This document shows, piece after piece, positions 46,763-56,449 of a stretch of DNA of 64,000 nucleotides; position 1 is the stretch's first letter; the number at the start of each line of letters is the position of its first letter. Location of the stretch: the NCBI RefSeq assembly GCF_001307155.1, contig NZ_CP012830.1, positions 5,764,501 through 5,828,500 of the forward strand, given 5' to 3'. The stretch is from Pseudomonas fluorescens (GTDB lineage: Bacteria > Pseudomonadota > Gammaproteobacteria > Pseudomonadales > Pseudomonadaceae). A program made the position numbers and the translations under genes. Below the pieces are notes generated by a model, which worked only from the letters and a program-made list of their open reading frames with translations, was not told the DNA's origin and ran no database searches.

Positions 46763-47575
46763 TCAGTCCAGAAATTCGGGTTTCTGCTTGCTCATCGACG
46801 CCGCCATGGCGACCCGCAGGTCTGTGGATTGCAGCATCGCGGCGTTCCAGGTAGCGATGTATTCCAGGCCATCGTTGATGCTGTGATCGCGCATGTAGCT
46901 GATCATCTCTTTGGTCCCGGCAATCGCAATCGGCGATTTGGCAGCAATTTCACGGGCAATGCCCATCACCCCGTCCAGCAGGCTGGTCGTGTCCGGGTAG
47001 ACCCGGTTGACCAAGCCGATGCTGCGCGCCTCTTCTGCGCCGAAGGTGCGACCAGTGTATGCCAGTTCGCGCAGCATGCCGTCACCGATGATCCGCGGCA
47101 AGCGTTGCAAAGTGCCGACATCGGCGGCCATGCCCATGTCGATTTCCTTGATCGAGAATTGTGCGTCTTCTGCCGCGTAACGCATGTCACAGGCAGAAAT
47201 CAAATCGATGGCTCCGCCCAGGCAATAGCCCTGAATCGCCGCCAGCACCGGTTTACGGCAATTATCGACAGCGTTGAACGACGCTTGCAACGCCAGAATC
47301 TTACGCCGCAACAGGCGCGCATTGCGACCCGCGTCCTTGCCCATTTCATTGGCCACCGAAGCCAGCATCATCAGGTCGATGCCCGAAGAGAAATGCTTGC
47401 CGGCGCCGCTGATCACTACCGCACGGACTTCATCGGTGTCGTCGATCCACTGGAAGATCTCGATGATTTCAGTCCAGAACACCGCGTTCATCGCGTTGAT
47501 CTTTTCTGGACGGTTGATCTGCACATGGGCGATGTTGTCGCTCAGTTCGACGCGAAAGGCTTGGTATTCGGACAT
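46763..47575 (-). CDS. Crotonase-family enoyl-CoA hydratase/isomerase
   Basis: A 270-residue protein from ATG 47575. 'GKHFSSGIDL' and 'AAIQGYCLGGAIDLISACDMRYA' form the oxyanion hole, with 'EIDMGMAADVGTLQRLPRIIG' after. The Asp in the last block and the length fit delta(3,5)-delta(2,4)-dienoyl-CoA isomerase, which moves double bonds during unsaturated fatty acid oxidation. Six bases from nudC, same strand, so perhaps co-transcribed. Confidence 0.85.
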   Translation of the reverse strand: MSEYQAFRVELSDNIAHVQINRPEKINAMNAVFWTEIIEIFQWIDDTDEVRAVVISGAGKHFSSGIDLMMLASVANEMGKDAGRNARLLRRKILALQASFNAVDNCRKPVLAAIQGYCLGGAIDLISACDMRYAAEDAQFSIKEIDMGMAADVGTLQRLPRIIGDGMLRELAYTGRTFGAEEARSIGLVNRVYPDTTSLLDGVMGIAREIAAKSPIAIAGTKEMISYMRDHSINDGLEYIATWNAAMLQSTDLRVAMAASMSKQKPEFLD

Positions 47576-47795
47576 GGCAGTGATCCTTGCTGGCGCTGAA
47601 AATAAGGCCAGAACTATAACAAGCCATCGCGTGTGGCTGTAGGCAGCGCATCGGCCAAAAACGGGACTGGAAGTCCGCAGACCTTGCAGGCGTCTACACC
47701 CGATTGGTTGCCTCCCCTTGGTCCGCACAAACGGACCTATGCTCAAGGTAAAAAGAGTGGTTAAGTGCCGCCCGTTACCCACCCGGAGAGTTGTC

Positions 47796-48230
47796 ATGAC
47801 GTTCGATTCGCTTCACTTCACCCCATGGTCCGCGTTGGCTGGAGGCGCGCTGATCGGTCTCGCCGCCGGTTTGTGGGTGGTCGCCAGCGGTCGTATCGCA
47901 GGCATCAGCGGGTTGCTGGGCAGCCTGCTGGGCCCCAGAGATTCGGCCTCGGGAGAAAAAGCCCTGTTCCTCCTGGGATTGCTAGCGGCACCTGTGTTGT
48001 GGATGCTGTTTTGGGGACCGCCAGGTATCGAGTTCAAGACCGGCGCCCTGGGCCTGATCGTGGCAGGGCTGCTGGTGGGCATCGGCACCCGCTATGGCGC
48101 AGGTTGCACCAGTGGTCATGGCGTATGCGGTGTTTCACGGCTTTCTCCGCGCTCGATCATCGCCACGCTGTGCTTCATGTCCACCGGCTTTATGACGGTG
48201 TTCGTCTTGCGCCATCTGCTGGGAAATTGA
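47796..48230 (+). CDS. YeeE/YedE-family protein, first of a pair
   Basis: A 144-residue membrane protein from ATG 47796 (CGGAGAG upstream), with about four helices and the motif 'GTRYGAGCTSGHGVCGVSR', the half-channel signature with its conserved Cys. YeeE/YedE proteins take up thiosulfate. The second half is the next gene, three bases on. Confidence 0.88.
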   Translation: MTFDSLHFTPWSALAGGALIGLAAGLWVVASGRIAGISGLLGSLLGPRDSASGEKALFLLGLLAAPVLWMLFWGPPGIEFKTGALGLIVAGLLVGIGTRYGAGCTSGHGVCGVSRLSPRSIIATLCFMSTGFMTVFVLRHLLGN

Positions 48231-48232
48231 AC

Positions 48233-48646
48233 ATGAAAAAACTGACTGCGTTTATTGCCGGCTTGTTGTTCGGCATCGGCCTGTTACTGTCGGGCATGAC
48301 CAACCCGGCCAAAGTGCTGGGGTTTCTGGACATCGCCGGACTTTGGGACCCTTCCTTGGCCCTGGTCATGATCGGCGCCATTGCCGTGGCGTGGGTGCCG
48401 TTTCACTGGGCCATGAAACAGAAAACATCCCTGCTGGGCTTACCCATGCAACTGCCGGTAAGCCGTGAACTGGATCGGCGCCTGATCGGTGGCAGTCTGC
48501 TGTTCGGCGTCGGCTGGGGCATTGCCGGTATGTGCCCGGGCCCGGCACTGGTGCTGCTGCCCACCGGACACTGGCAAGCCTGGGTATTTGTGATTGCCAT
48601 GCTGGCGGGCATGCTCATTTTCAACGTCCTGCAGACCCGTCGTTGA
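48233..48646 (+). CDS. YeeE/YedE-family protein, second of a pair
   Basis: A 137-residue membrane protein with four helices. It has 'LLSGMTNPAKVLGFLDI' and 'GVGWGIAGMCPGPAL', with the second conserved Cys. The pair together corresponds to one YeeE channel. The start ATG at 48233 is two bases after the first gene's stop. Confidence 0.88.
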   Translation: MKKLTAFIAGLLFGIGLLLSGMTNPAKVLGFLDIAGLWDPSLALVMIGAIAVAWVPFHWAMKQKTSLLGLPMQLPVSRELDRRLIGGSLLFGVGWGIAGMCPGPALVLLPTGHWQAWVFVIAMLAGMLIFNVLQTRR

Positions 48647-48710
48647 GCCCGCGAATGTGTTGCGGCCCCGCCTGATCGCCCGGATTGGTCTTGAGCAGAA
48701 GCGTTTTCAT

Positions 48711-49625
48711 TTAGCGGTTGAGCGCGAGCCCCATCGACAGTAGCTCTTTTCTGAGCAGTGGCGGCTCGACAACGACCAGCCCTGGCTGACAGTCGACCTG
48801 TAATAGGCGGCTAAGCTTATGTTGGCTGACCACGGGTTCGACCAGTAAGTAGCTTTTAGCCTCACCGATGCTGATGATGTTGAGTATCCAGTCATCCCCT
48901 TGTGCACTGAGCCATCGGCTCATCGCTGATCGGTGCTGTTGTACAAGAGCCTCGGCGTTCCAAACCGCCATCTGCGCAAACACCTGGGGCAAATTGCTCT
49001 GCGGCCGCATTATTTTCAGGTCCGCGACCAAAGCCACCGGCAAGTCGGCTTCAATCGCCGCCTGACATTCGAGAAAGTAACGCTCAGGCCAATCAGACGC
49101 CAACCCCGCTAGCGGCCTCAGAACCTCAAAGGCTCTGAGATCCTCATCAGTGCTGCGCAATCCGGTGAAACACAAGGTGTTATCCAGAATTGCCGTAGCC
49201 AGCAACGCCGCGCTCTGTGCGCTGATGTGAGGCAGCAAGCCCGAGCTTTCCCAGCGCTGGAAAACCTGAGTCGCTGCCGCGCCGATAGGCCGAATGTCAG
49301 CATTCGGCCCCAAGGTTTCGGCCCAATAGGCCTCGAAGCCAGGATGATGATCAATCACCTCCACCACCCGATCGAGCTTCACCATCGGGTCGAAGTAGTG
49401 ATAGTCAGACACGTCCATTACCACGAACTCGTCATCGGCTCGCGGGATGTAATCATCAAAGTGTTTGTTCCACCCCAACACCGTTGCCGAGACACTGGCG
49501 TTGGGCTGTGCGCTGCTCACGGCCCTGGCATCGACGCCGGTAAGATTCAGCCATTCGGCATAAGCGATGCAGCACGCATAAGCATCGATATCCAGATAGG
49601 CCGAACCGGAGGTCACTACCCTCAT
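48711..49625 (-). CDS. DHH-family phosphoesterase
   Basis: The 304-residue protein has 'SAYLDIDAYACCIAYAEWL' (motif I), 'FVVMDVSDYHYFDP' (motif II) and 'VEVIDHHPGF' (motif III, DHH), as in manganese-dependent pyrophosphatases and exopolyphosphatases. The C-terminal part is a DHHA2-like domain ending 'VVEPPLLRKELL'. The natural substrate is not clear from sequence. Confidence 0.82.
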   Translation of the reverse strand: MRVVTSGSAYLDIDAYACCIAYAEWLNLTGVDARAVSSAQPNASVSATVLGWNKHFDDYIPRADDEFVVMDVSDYHYFDPMVKLDRVVEVIDHHPGFEAYWAETLGPNADIRPIGAAATQVFQRWESSGLLPHISAQSAALLATAILDNTLCFTGLRSTDEDLRAFEVLRPLAGLASDWPERYFLECQAAIEADLPVALVADLKIMRPQSNLPQVFAQMAVWNAEALVQQHRSAMSRWLSAQGDDWILNIISIGEAKSYLLVEPVVSQHKLSRLLQVDCQPGLVVVEPPLLRKELLSMGLALNR

Positions 49626-49888
49626 GACAGGTCTACCGCCAGCCTGGGGTGTCGCTCACTTGGGCAAGGCAAGTCCAGGGCGTATGCAAATCCGTAAATC
49701 AACATCACATGTCCACATCCATATTCACATTACGTAACAGGGCGTCCACCCCGCTGCAGTTGTTACCTGATAATCAGGTCGCGCAGAATCTCACAGGGAC
49801 ATGACGTAAATGTGACAAAGCGATGGAATATTAAGTAAGTGCTCGAATGGGGAGAGGTCTTACCCCTCCCCCCATACGCGGCGAGACC
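49626..49888. other. Intergenic region, convergence-free spacer
   Basis: 263 bases between the DHH gene start and the carbamoylase stop. It presumably holds the DHH promoter. An imperfect hairpin (GGGGAGAGGT...ACCCCTCCCC, 49848-49872) beyond the carbamoylase stop may end that transcript. Nothing else is seen. Confidence 0.4.
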
Positions 49889-51172
49889 TCAGGCCGCCAG
49901 TTCACCACTGGCAATCGCCGCCGAAGCTGCCAGCATCGCCCGCAACAACACCGCACAACCGGCCGCCAGGTCATCCGGTGTGGCGTTTTCGATTTCGTTG
50001 TGGCTGATGCCGCCCTCGCACGGCACGAAGATCATCCCGGCTGGCCCCAGCTCGGCGAGGAAGATCGCGTCATGCCCCGCCCCGCTGACGATGTCCATGT
50101 GCGACAGCCCAAGACCTTGTGCCGCACTGCGCACAGCCTCGACGCAGCCCTTGTCGAAATACAGCGGCGGGAAGTCGGCAGTTGGCGTCAGTTCATAAGT
50201 CAGGCCGTGCTCATCGCAGGTGCTGTCGATCACCTGCCGCACTTCCGCGATCATCGAATCCAGCCGGGCCGGTTCAAGATGACGGAAGTCCAGGGTCATG
50301 CGCACTTCGCCGGGGATGACGTTACGTGAACCCGGATAGGCTTGCAGACATCCGACAGTGCCACAGGCGTGAGGTTGATGACCGAGAGCGGTACGGTTCA
50401 CGGCGGCGACGATTGCGGCGGCACCGACCAATGCATCCTTGCGCAAATGCATCGGCGTCGGTCCAGCGTGGGCCTCGACACCGCGCAGTTTCAGGTCGAA
50501 CCACTTCTGCCCCAACGCGCCCATCACCACGCCGATAGTCTTGCGCTCGTCTTCCAGAATCGGCCCTTGCTCGATGTGCGCCTCAAAGTAGGCACCGACT
50601 GCGTGGCCACTGACCTTGCGCGAACCGGCATAGCCGATGGCGTTCAGCGCCTCACCCACGGTCACGCCGCTGGCGTCGGTCTTGGCCAGGGTTTCTTCAA
50701 GGGTGAATTTTTCGGCAAACACCCCGGAGCCCATCATGCACGGGGCGAAGCGCGAGCCCTCTTCATTGGTCCAGACCACCACTTCCAGTGGCGCCTCGGT
50801 TTCCACGCCCAGGTCGTTGAGGGTGCGCAGCACTTCGACCCCGGCCAGTACGCCAAAACAGCCGTCGAACTTGCCGCCGGTGGGTTGGGTGTCGATGTGG
50901 CTGCCGGTCATCACCGGTGGCAGTTGCGGATTGCGTCCGGCGCGGCGGGCGAAGATGTTGCCGACGGCGTCGATGCTCACCGTGCAGCCCGCCTCCTCGC
51001 ACCACCTGACAAAAATGTCGCGGGCCTGGCGATCGAGGTCGGTCAGGGCCAGGCGACAGACGCCGCCCTTGACCGTGGCACCGAGTTTGGCCAGCTCCAT
51101 GAGCGACTGCCAGAGCCGGTCACGGTCGATGTGCTGATGGCTGGACTGCAGAACGTCTACGGCAGCGTTCAT
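49889..51172 (-). CDS. N-carbamoyl-beta-alanine amidohydrolase-type Zn carbamoylase
   Basis: A 427-residue protein from ATG 51172 (AAGGAG upstream). M20/M28-type metal ligands are in 'TGSHIDTQPTGGKFDGCFG', 'WTNEEGSRF' and 'SGAGHDAIFLA'. The family hydrolyses N-carbamoyl-beta-amino acids to beta-alanine or beta-aminoisobutyrate, CO2 and ammonia: the last step of reductive pyrimidine breakdown. The neighbours supply the other steps. Confidence 0.88.
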   Translation of the reverse strand: MNAAVDVLQSSHQHIDRDRLWQSLMELAKLGATVKGGVCRLALTDLDRQARDIFVRWCEEAGCTVSIDAVGNIFARRAGRNPQLPPVMTGSHIDTQPTGGKFDGCFGVLAGVEVLRTLNDLGVETEAPLEVVVWTNEEGSRFAPCMMGSGVFAEKFTLEETLAKTDASGVTVGEALNAIGYAGSRKVSGHAVGAYFEAHIEQGPILEDERKTIGVVMGALGQKWFDLKLRGVEAHAGPTPMHLRKDALVGAAAIVAAVNRTALGHQPHACGTVGCLQAYPGSRNVIPGEVRMTLDFRHLEPARLDSMIAEVRQVIDSTCDEHGLTYELTPTADFPPLYFDKGCVEAVRSAAQGLGLSHMDIVSGAGHDAIFLAELGPAGMIFVPCEGGISHNEIENATPDDLAAGCAVLLRAMLAASAAIASGELAA

Positions 51173-51200
51173 GGTGATCTCCTTCAGGCTGATTTTTATA

Positions 51201-51288
51201 GTTCCCATGCTCTGCGTGGGAATTCATCTCTGGACGCTCTTGGGACGCAGAACGTCCCCGGCTGCATTCCCACGCAGAGCATGGGAAC
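51201..51288. repeat. Inverted repeat of the 'GTTCCCATGCTCTGCGTGGGAA' family
   Basis: 51201-51222 and 51267-51288 are inverted copies, each itself a small hairpin. It lies between the carbamoylase and transporter genes and is of the dispersed-repeat type common in these genomes. Confidence 0.75.
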
Positions 51289-51301
51289 GATCACCCTTTT
51301 C

Positions 51302-52789
51302 CTATATCGAGGTATCGGCCACAGCCGTGTCGCTGCTACGCATCGTGCACAACCCGTAATACATCAGGCCACCAAGGGCCGAGCCGGTGAACCAGCCGTA
51401 GCTGTAGAACCAGCTGAAGGCATCGCTGCCCAGCGACAGCAAGGTCAACACCACCGGCACGCCGAAGGCGATGAAGCCGTTCCAGTTCCACGCCGGGTAC
51501 ACGTCATCGCGGTATAGGCCAGCAAGGTCCAGTTGTTGTTTCTTGATCAGGAAATAATCCACCACCATGATCCCGGCGATCGGCCCGAGCAGGCTCGAAT
51601 AACCGAGCAACCAGTTGGAATAGACCGTTTCCAGGCTGACATTGGAGACAATCAGCCCAAGCTTCTTCAGCAGTTCGTGGCCCATCAGCGCCAGCCCTAC
51701 CAGACCGGTCAACATCACCGCTTTGGTACGGTTGATGAGTTTGGGCGCAAGGTTCTGGAAGTCGTTGGTCGGCGAAACGATGTTGGCGGCGGTGTTGGTC
51801 GACAGCGTCGCGATAATGATCAGCGCCATGGCGAACGCCACCCACACCGGGCTCTGGATATGCCCGATCAGACTAACCGGATCAGACACGGTCACACCCA
51901 CCAGTTTCGCCGACGCGGCAGTCATCACCCCCCCGAGCGAGGCGAACAGGAACATGGTCAGCGGCAAACCGAAAATCTGTCCGAGGATCTGGTCTTTCTG
52001 GCTTTTGGCGTAACGGCTGAAGTCCGGGATGTTCAGCGACAAGGTCGCCCAGAACCCGACCATCGCGGTCAGCCCGGCAAGGAAGTAACCGGTCACGCTG
52101 GCGCCTTCAGGACGTTTCGGCGGCTGGGCCAGCAACTCGGTCAGCGACACATTCGGCATGGCCCAGACCAGCAGACCCAGCCCCACCGCCACCAACAGCG
52201 GTGCCGAGAGCGTTTCCAGCCATTTGATCGACTCGGCACCGCGCAGCACCACCCACAGGTTCAGCGTCCAGAACATCATGAAGCCGATCACTTCGCCGGT
52301 GCCCCCGAGGGATTTCCAGCCCTCGAAAACCGAGCCGAGAAACAGGTGAATCGCCAGCCCGCCAAACATCGTCTGGATACCGAACCAGCCGCAGGCCACC
52401 AGCGCGCGAATCAGGCACGGCACGTTGGAACCGATCACCCCGAACGAGGAACGCAGCAACACCGGAAACGGAATCCCGTACTTGGTGCCCGCAAAGGCGT
52501 TAAGGGTCAGTGGAATCAGCACGATGACGTTGGCCAGCAGAATCGCCAGCAGCGCTTCGCCAACGCTCAGGCCAAAGTACGCGGTAAGCACCCCGCCAAG
52601 GGTGTAGGTCGGCACGCACACCGACATGCCGATCCACAACGCGGTGATGTGCCATTTGTTCCAGGTTCGTTCGTGCACCTTGGTCGGCGCAATGTCGTGG
52701 TTGTACCGGGGACTGTCGAGGACGTCGCTGCCGGCGTCCAGTTCGTACAACCCTTCGCGCTCGGTGACGTGCGATCTGTTCTGTTGCAT
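51302..52789 (-). CDS. NCS1-family nucleobase transporter
   Basis: A 495-residue protein from ATG 52789 (GTGGAG upstream) with twelve membrane helices. 'DIAPTKVHERTWNKWHITALWIG' and 'SFGVIGSNVPCLIRALVACGWFGIQT' are the NCS1 substrate-site blocks. In this cluster the cargo is most likely uracil/thymine or their reduced forms, or hydantoins. Confidence 0.9.
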   Translation of the reverse strand: MQQNRSHVTEREGLYELDAGSDVLDSPRYNHDIAPTKVHERTWNKWHITALWIGMSVCVPTYTLGGVLTAYFGLSVGEALLAILLANVIVLIPLTLNAFAGTKYGIPFPVLLRSSFGVIGSNVPCLIRALVACGWFGIQTMFGGLAIHLFLGSVFEGWKSLGGTGEVIGFMMFWTLNLWVVLRGAESIKWLETLSAPLLVAVGLGLLVWAMPNVSLTELLAQPPKRPEGASVTGYFLAGLTAMVGFWATLSLNIPDFSRYAKSQKDQILGQIFGLPLTMFLFASLGGVMTAASAKLVGVTVSDPVSLIGHIQSPVWVAFAMALIIIATLSTNTAANIVSPTNDFQNLAPKLINRTKAVMLTGLVGLALMGHELLKKLGLIVSNVSLETVYSNWLLGYSSLLGPIAGIMVVDYFLIKKQQLDLAGLYRDDVYPAWNWNGFIAFGVPVVLTLLSLGSDAFSWFYSYGWFTGSALGGLMYYGLCTMRSSDTAVADTSI

Positions 52790-53411
52790 GGCCGCTCCAC
52801 TGTTTTTTTGATTATTTTGCTCATCGGGCTGGCCTGCGGTTAAACCACGAGCCGGACGATGGCCGGAGAACTTACGACTTTTACCGACCGGCCAAGGTGT
52901 CAGCGGCAGCAATCAATAAGCATGCCGGAGGCTTTGCTGACGACCTTTGCGCGTCGGTAAAATCCATGTAAACAACTGATGTTCATCAGTTTTATTCAAA
53001 CAACAATCAAGCCCGCGAAGACTTGTCCGGGCACTCAGGCAAAATGCCGGGCAAGTTGTCCGAGCCGTCAGGGCTCAATCTGGTGCGTTACATTTATTTT
53101 GTATTTTTTCTGTCAGCCACAGGCGCACCTCAAATAGCTGATTTCACATAGGAAATCTTGACCATATTTCGATCCTGTCAAGTGCGTCAAAATGGTGAGA
53201 GACCTCACCATTTTGGTGATTTGCACTTTTAATCGTTTAATTTCAATAAGTTAATATCGATATAAGCTTATAAAAAATATTCTTGCCCAATCCTATATCT
53301 CCAGCTAGCGTTTATTCCTGACAGCGCTGACAGGAATACAACTTCCTTAGCCTGCTACATATAAAACACTTAGAACCGGCATAAGCCAGTCAAGCCTGCG
53401 AGGAACTCGGA
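52790..53411. promoter_or_regulatory. Divergent control region of the pyrimidine catabolism genes
   Basis: About 620 bases between the transporter and the dihydropyrimidinase. A 28-bp perfect palindrome (53188-53199 and 53204-53215, CAAAATGGTGAG/CTCACCATTTTG, 4-base spacer) follows a second inverted repeat, CTTGAC/GTCAAG (53157-53162 and 53177-53182). E. coli RutR binds TTGACCA-NN-TGGTCAA; the half-site TTGACCA occurs here at 53158-53164. The stretch from 53230 to 53290 is strongly AT-rich, as a promoter would be. Confidence 0.65.
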
Positions 53412-54851
53412 ATGTCTCTGTTGATCCGTGGCGCCACCGTTATTACCCATGATGAAAGTTATCGCGCCGATGTCTTGTGCGCCGACGGCGTGATCAAAGC
53501 CATCGGCAACAACCTCGATACTCCCGCCGGCTGCGAAGTGCTCGACGGCAGCGGCCAATACCTGATGCCCGGCGGCATCGACCCGCACACGCACATGCAA
53601 TTGCCCTTCATGGGCACCGTGGCCAGCGAAGACTTCTTCAGCGGCACGGCGGCGGGTCTGGCGGGTGGCACCACGTCGATCATCGACTTCGTGATTCCCA
53701 ATCCGCAGCAATCGCTGCTGGAAGCTTTCCATCAGTGGCGTGGCTGGGCTGAAAAATCAGCCTCCGACTATGGCTTTCACGTCGCCATCACCTGGTGGAG
53801 CGAACAGGTTCGCGAAGAAATGGCCGAGCTGGTCAGCCACCATGGGGTCAACAGCTTCAAGCATTTCATGGCGTATAAAAACGCGATCATGGCCGCCGAC
53901 GACACGCTGGTCGCGAGTTTCGAGCGCTGCCTGGAGCTCGGTGCCGTGCCGACCGTGCACGCGGAAAACGGCGAGTTGGTCTATCACCTGCAACGCAAGT
54001 TGATGGCCCAGGGCATCACCGGGCCTGAAGCGCACCCGCTGTCGCGGCCGTCCCAGGTTGAAGGTGAAGCCGCGAGCCGGGCGATCCGTATTGCAGAAAC
54101 GCTTGGCACGCCGCTGTACCTGGTCCACGTCTCGACCAAGGAAGCGCTGGATGAAATCACCTACGCCCGCAGCAAAGGCCAACCGGTCTACGGCGAAGTG
54201 CTGGCCGGGCATCTGCTGCTGGATGACAGCGTCTACCAGCACCCGGACTGGCAAACCGCCGCCGGTTACGTGATGAGCCCGCCCTTCCGTCCGCGCGGCC
54301 ACCAGGAAGCACTTTGGCACGGCCTGCAATCGGGCAACCTGCACACCACCGCGACTGACCACTGCTGTTTCTGCGCCGAACAGAAAGCCGCTGGCCGTGA
54401 TGACTTCAGCAAAATCCCCAACGGCACGGCCGGCATCGAAGATCGCATGGCGGTGCTGTGGGATGAAGGGGTCAACACCGGGCGCCTGTCGATGCAGGAC
54501 TTCGTTGCGCTGACCTCTGCCAATACCGCAAAAATCTTCAACCTCTACCCGCGCAAAGGCTCGATCCGTGTCGGCGCCGATGCCGACCTTGTGCTGTGGG
54601 ACCCGCAAGGTACGCGGACCATTTCCGCCAAGACCCATCACCAAAACGTCGACTTCAACATCTTTGAAGGCAAGACCGTGCGCGGCGTACCCAGCCACAC
54701 CGTCAGCCAGGGTCGACTGGTCTGGGCCGATGGCGACCTGCGTGCCGAACGCGGTGCCGGGCGCTACATCGAACGCCCGGCGTATCCGGCGGTGTTCGAT
54801 TTGCTGAGCAAGCGCGCTGAGTTGCACAAGCCGACTGCCGTGAAACGCTGA
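53412..54851 (+). CDS. hydA: Dihydropyrimidinase (D-hydantoinase)
   Basis: The 479-residue protein has the metal ligands 'GGIDPHTHMQLPFMG' (His-x-His), the carboxylated Lys in 'SFKHFMAYKNAIM', and further His in 'TVHAENGELV' and 'LYLVHVSTKEA', with 'TATDHCCF' for the last Asp. It opens the dihydrouracil/dihydrothymine ring to N-carbamoyl-beta-amino acids. Length and motifs are complete. A near-consensus GAGGAA ribosome site precedes the ATG. Confidence 0.92.
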   Translation: MSLLIRGATVITHDESYRADVLCADGVIKAIGNNLDTPAGCEVLDGSGQYLMPGGIDPHTHMQLPFMGTVASEDFFSGTAAGLAGGTTSIIDFVIPNPQQSLLEAFHQWRGWAEKSASDYGFHVAITWWSEQVREEMAELVSHHGVNSFKHFMAYKNAIMAADDTLVASFERCLELGAVPTVHAENGELVYHLQRKLMAQGITGPEAHPLSRPSQVEGEAASRAIRIAETLGTPLYLVHVSTKEALDEITYARSKGQPVYGEVLAGHLLLDDSVYQHPDWQTAAGYVMSPPFRPRGHQEALWHGLQSGNLHTTATDHCCFCAEQKAAGRDDFSKIPNGTAGIEDRMAVLWDEGVNTGRLSMQDFVALTSANTAKIFNLYPRKGSIRVGADADLVLWDPQGTRTISAKTHHQNVDFNIFEGKTVRGVPSHTVSQGRLVWADGDLRAERGAGRYIERPAYPAVFDLLSKRAELHKPTAVKR

Positions 54852-54860
54852 CGCTACCCC

Positions 54861-54992
54861 TGTGGCGAGGGAGCTTGCTCCCGCTGGAGTGTAAAGCGCT
54901 CCCAAACCGGTCGATTGCGTCCTATCTGCGTGACGAGTTGTCTGGTTTACGGGCGCTACGCACCCGAGCGGGAGCAAGCTCCCTCGCCACAG
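54861..54992. repeat. REP doublet (REPIN)
   Basis: GTGGCGAGGGAGCTTGCTCC at 54862-54881 and its inverse at about 54969-54991 flank an 80-base spacer, between hydA and preT. Same family as 43762-43891. Confidence 0.88.
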
Positions 54993-55081
54993 GTGCGGCA
55001 TTGCCAACCACCTATTTGCGTCATGTACAAAAAACAATGCCCATCAGAGGCAGTACCTCAAATAACCGTGAGGCCAACACC

Positions 55082-56449
55082 GTGATCAAGACTCTGAGCC
55101 ACTTGCCCCATCCCGCCGAGGATGCGGCCACCCTCGCCGGCCATTTCACCGATCTGGCGCCGCCGCTCAACGACCGTCAGGCACATCTGGAAGCCTCGCG
55201 CTGCCTGTATTGCTATGACGCGCCATGCGTCAATGCGTGCCCGAGCGACATCGATATCCCGTCGTTCATTCGCAACATCCATCAAGAGAACGTCCAGGGC
55301 GCTGCGCAAACCATCCTCTCGGCGAACATCCTGGGCGGCAGTTGCGCCCGGGTCTGTCCGACAGAAATCCTTTGCCAGCACGCCTGCGTGCGCAACAACG
55401 CCGAGGAATGCGCGCCGGTGCTGATCGGTCTGTTACAGCGCTACGCCATCGACAACGCGCACTTCAGCGAACACCCATTCCAACGCGCAGCGGCCACCGG
55501 CAAACGAATTGCCGTGGTCGGTGCCGGGCCTGCCGGTTTGTCCTGTGCGCACCGCAGTGCCATGCATGGTCACGAGGTGGTGATTTTCGAGGCGCGGGAA
55601 AAGGCCGGTGGCCTCAACGAATACGGGATCGCCAAATACAAACTGGTGGATGACTTTGCCCAGCGCGAACTGGATTTCCTGCTGGAAATTGGCGGCATCG
55701 AAATCCGCCACGGGCAAAAACTCGGCGAGAACCTGAGCCTCAGCGAATTGCATCAGCAGTTTGACGCGGTTTTCCTCGGCCTTGGCCTGGCCGCCAGCAA
55801 ACAGCTGGGGTTGGCTGACGAAGACGCCCCTGGGTTGCTGGCCGCTACCGATTACATTCGCGAACTGCGCCAGGCCGATGACCTGAGCCAAATGCCGCTG
55901 GCCGATCATTGCATCGTCCTCGGCGCCGGCAACACGGCAATCGACATGGCCGTGCAAATGGCCCGCCTCGGTGCGCGCGACGTGAATCTGGTGTATCGCC
56001 GGGGCCTTGAGGACATGGGCGCGACCGCTCATGAGCAGGACATTGCCAAGGCCAATCAGGTACGGCTGATGACCTGGGCGCAACCGCAGGACGTCTTGCT
56101 CAACGATAAAGGCCAGGTGCGCGGCATGCGTTTCGCCCGCACACGTATGGAAAATGGCCGACTGATCAGCACCGGGGACACCTTCGAGCTGGCCGCCGAT
56201 GCGATCTTCAAAGCCATCGGTCAAAAATTCGACGACTGCGCGCTGAGCGATCCGCTGGCCCGCGAGCTGAAACGCCAGGGCGAGCGGATTCAGGTGGATG
56301 AGCAGATGCGCACCAGCATCCCCGGCGTGTATGCCGGTGGCGATTGCACCAGTCTCGATCAGGACCTCACCGTGCAGGCCGTGCAGCACGGCAAACTCGC
56401 CGCTGAAGCGATCCATGCCCAACTCATGCTCAACGTGGAGGCTGCGTAA
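55082..56449 (+). CDS. preT: NAD-dependent dihydropyrimidine dehydrogenase subunit PreT
   Basis: A 455-residue protein from GTG 55082 (GTGAGG upstream; ATG 55037 is an alternative). An N-terminal Cys-rich part binds Fe-S clusters ('CLYCYDAPCVNACP', 'GGSCARVCPTEILCQHAC'); then two Rossmann folds for FAD ('VVGAGPAGLSCAH') and NAD ('VLGAGNTAIDMAV'). It passes electrons from NADH to PreA. It abuts preA with no gap. Confidence 0.92.
   Translation: MIKTLSHLPHPAEDAATLAGHFTDLAPPLNDRQAHLEASRCLYCYDAPCVNACPSDIDIPSFIRNIHQENVQGAAQTILSANILGGSCARVCPTEILCQHACVRNNAEECAPVLIGLLQRYAIDNAHFSEHPFQRAAATGKRIAVVGAGPAGLSCAHRSAMHGHEVVIFEAREKAGGLNEYGIAKYKLVDDFAQRELDFLLEIGGIEIRHGQKLGENLSLSELHQQFDAVFLGLGLAASKQLGLADEDAPGLLAATDYIRELRQADDLSQMPLADHCIVLGAGNTAIDMAVQMARLGARDVNLVYRRGLEDMGATAHEQDIAKANQVRLMTWAQPQDVLLNDKGQVRGMRFARTRMENGRLISTGDTFELAADAIFKAIGQKFDDCALSDPLARELKRQGERIQVDEQMRTSIPGVYAGGDCTSLDQDLTVQAVQHGKLAAEAIHAQLMLNVEAA

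Noticed and set aside
51533..52843. 436-codon open frame antisense to the NCS1 transporter
   Set aside because: Gln/His/Arg-rich shadow of membrane-helix codons; no start signal.
53757..55037. 426-codon open frame antisense to hydA
   Set aside because: Shadow of dihydropyrimidinase; it also runs through a REP element.
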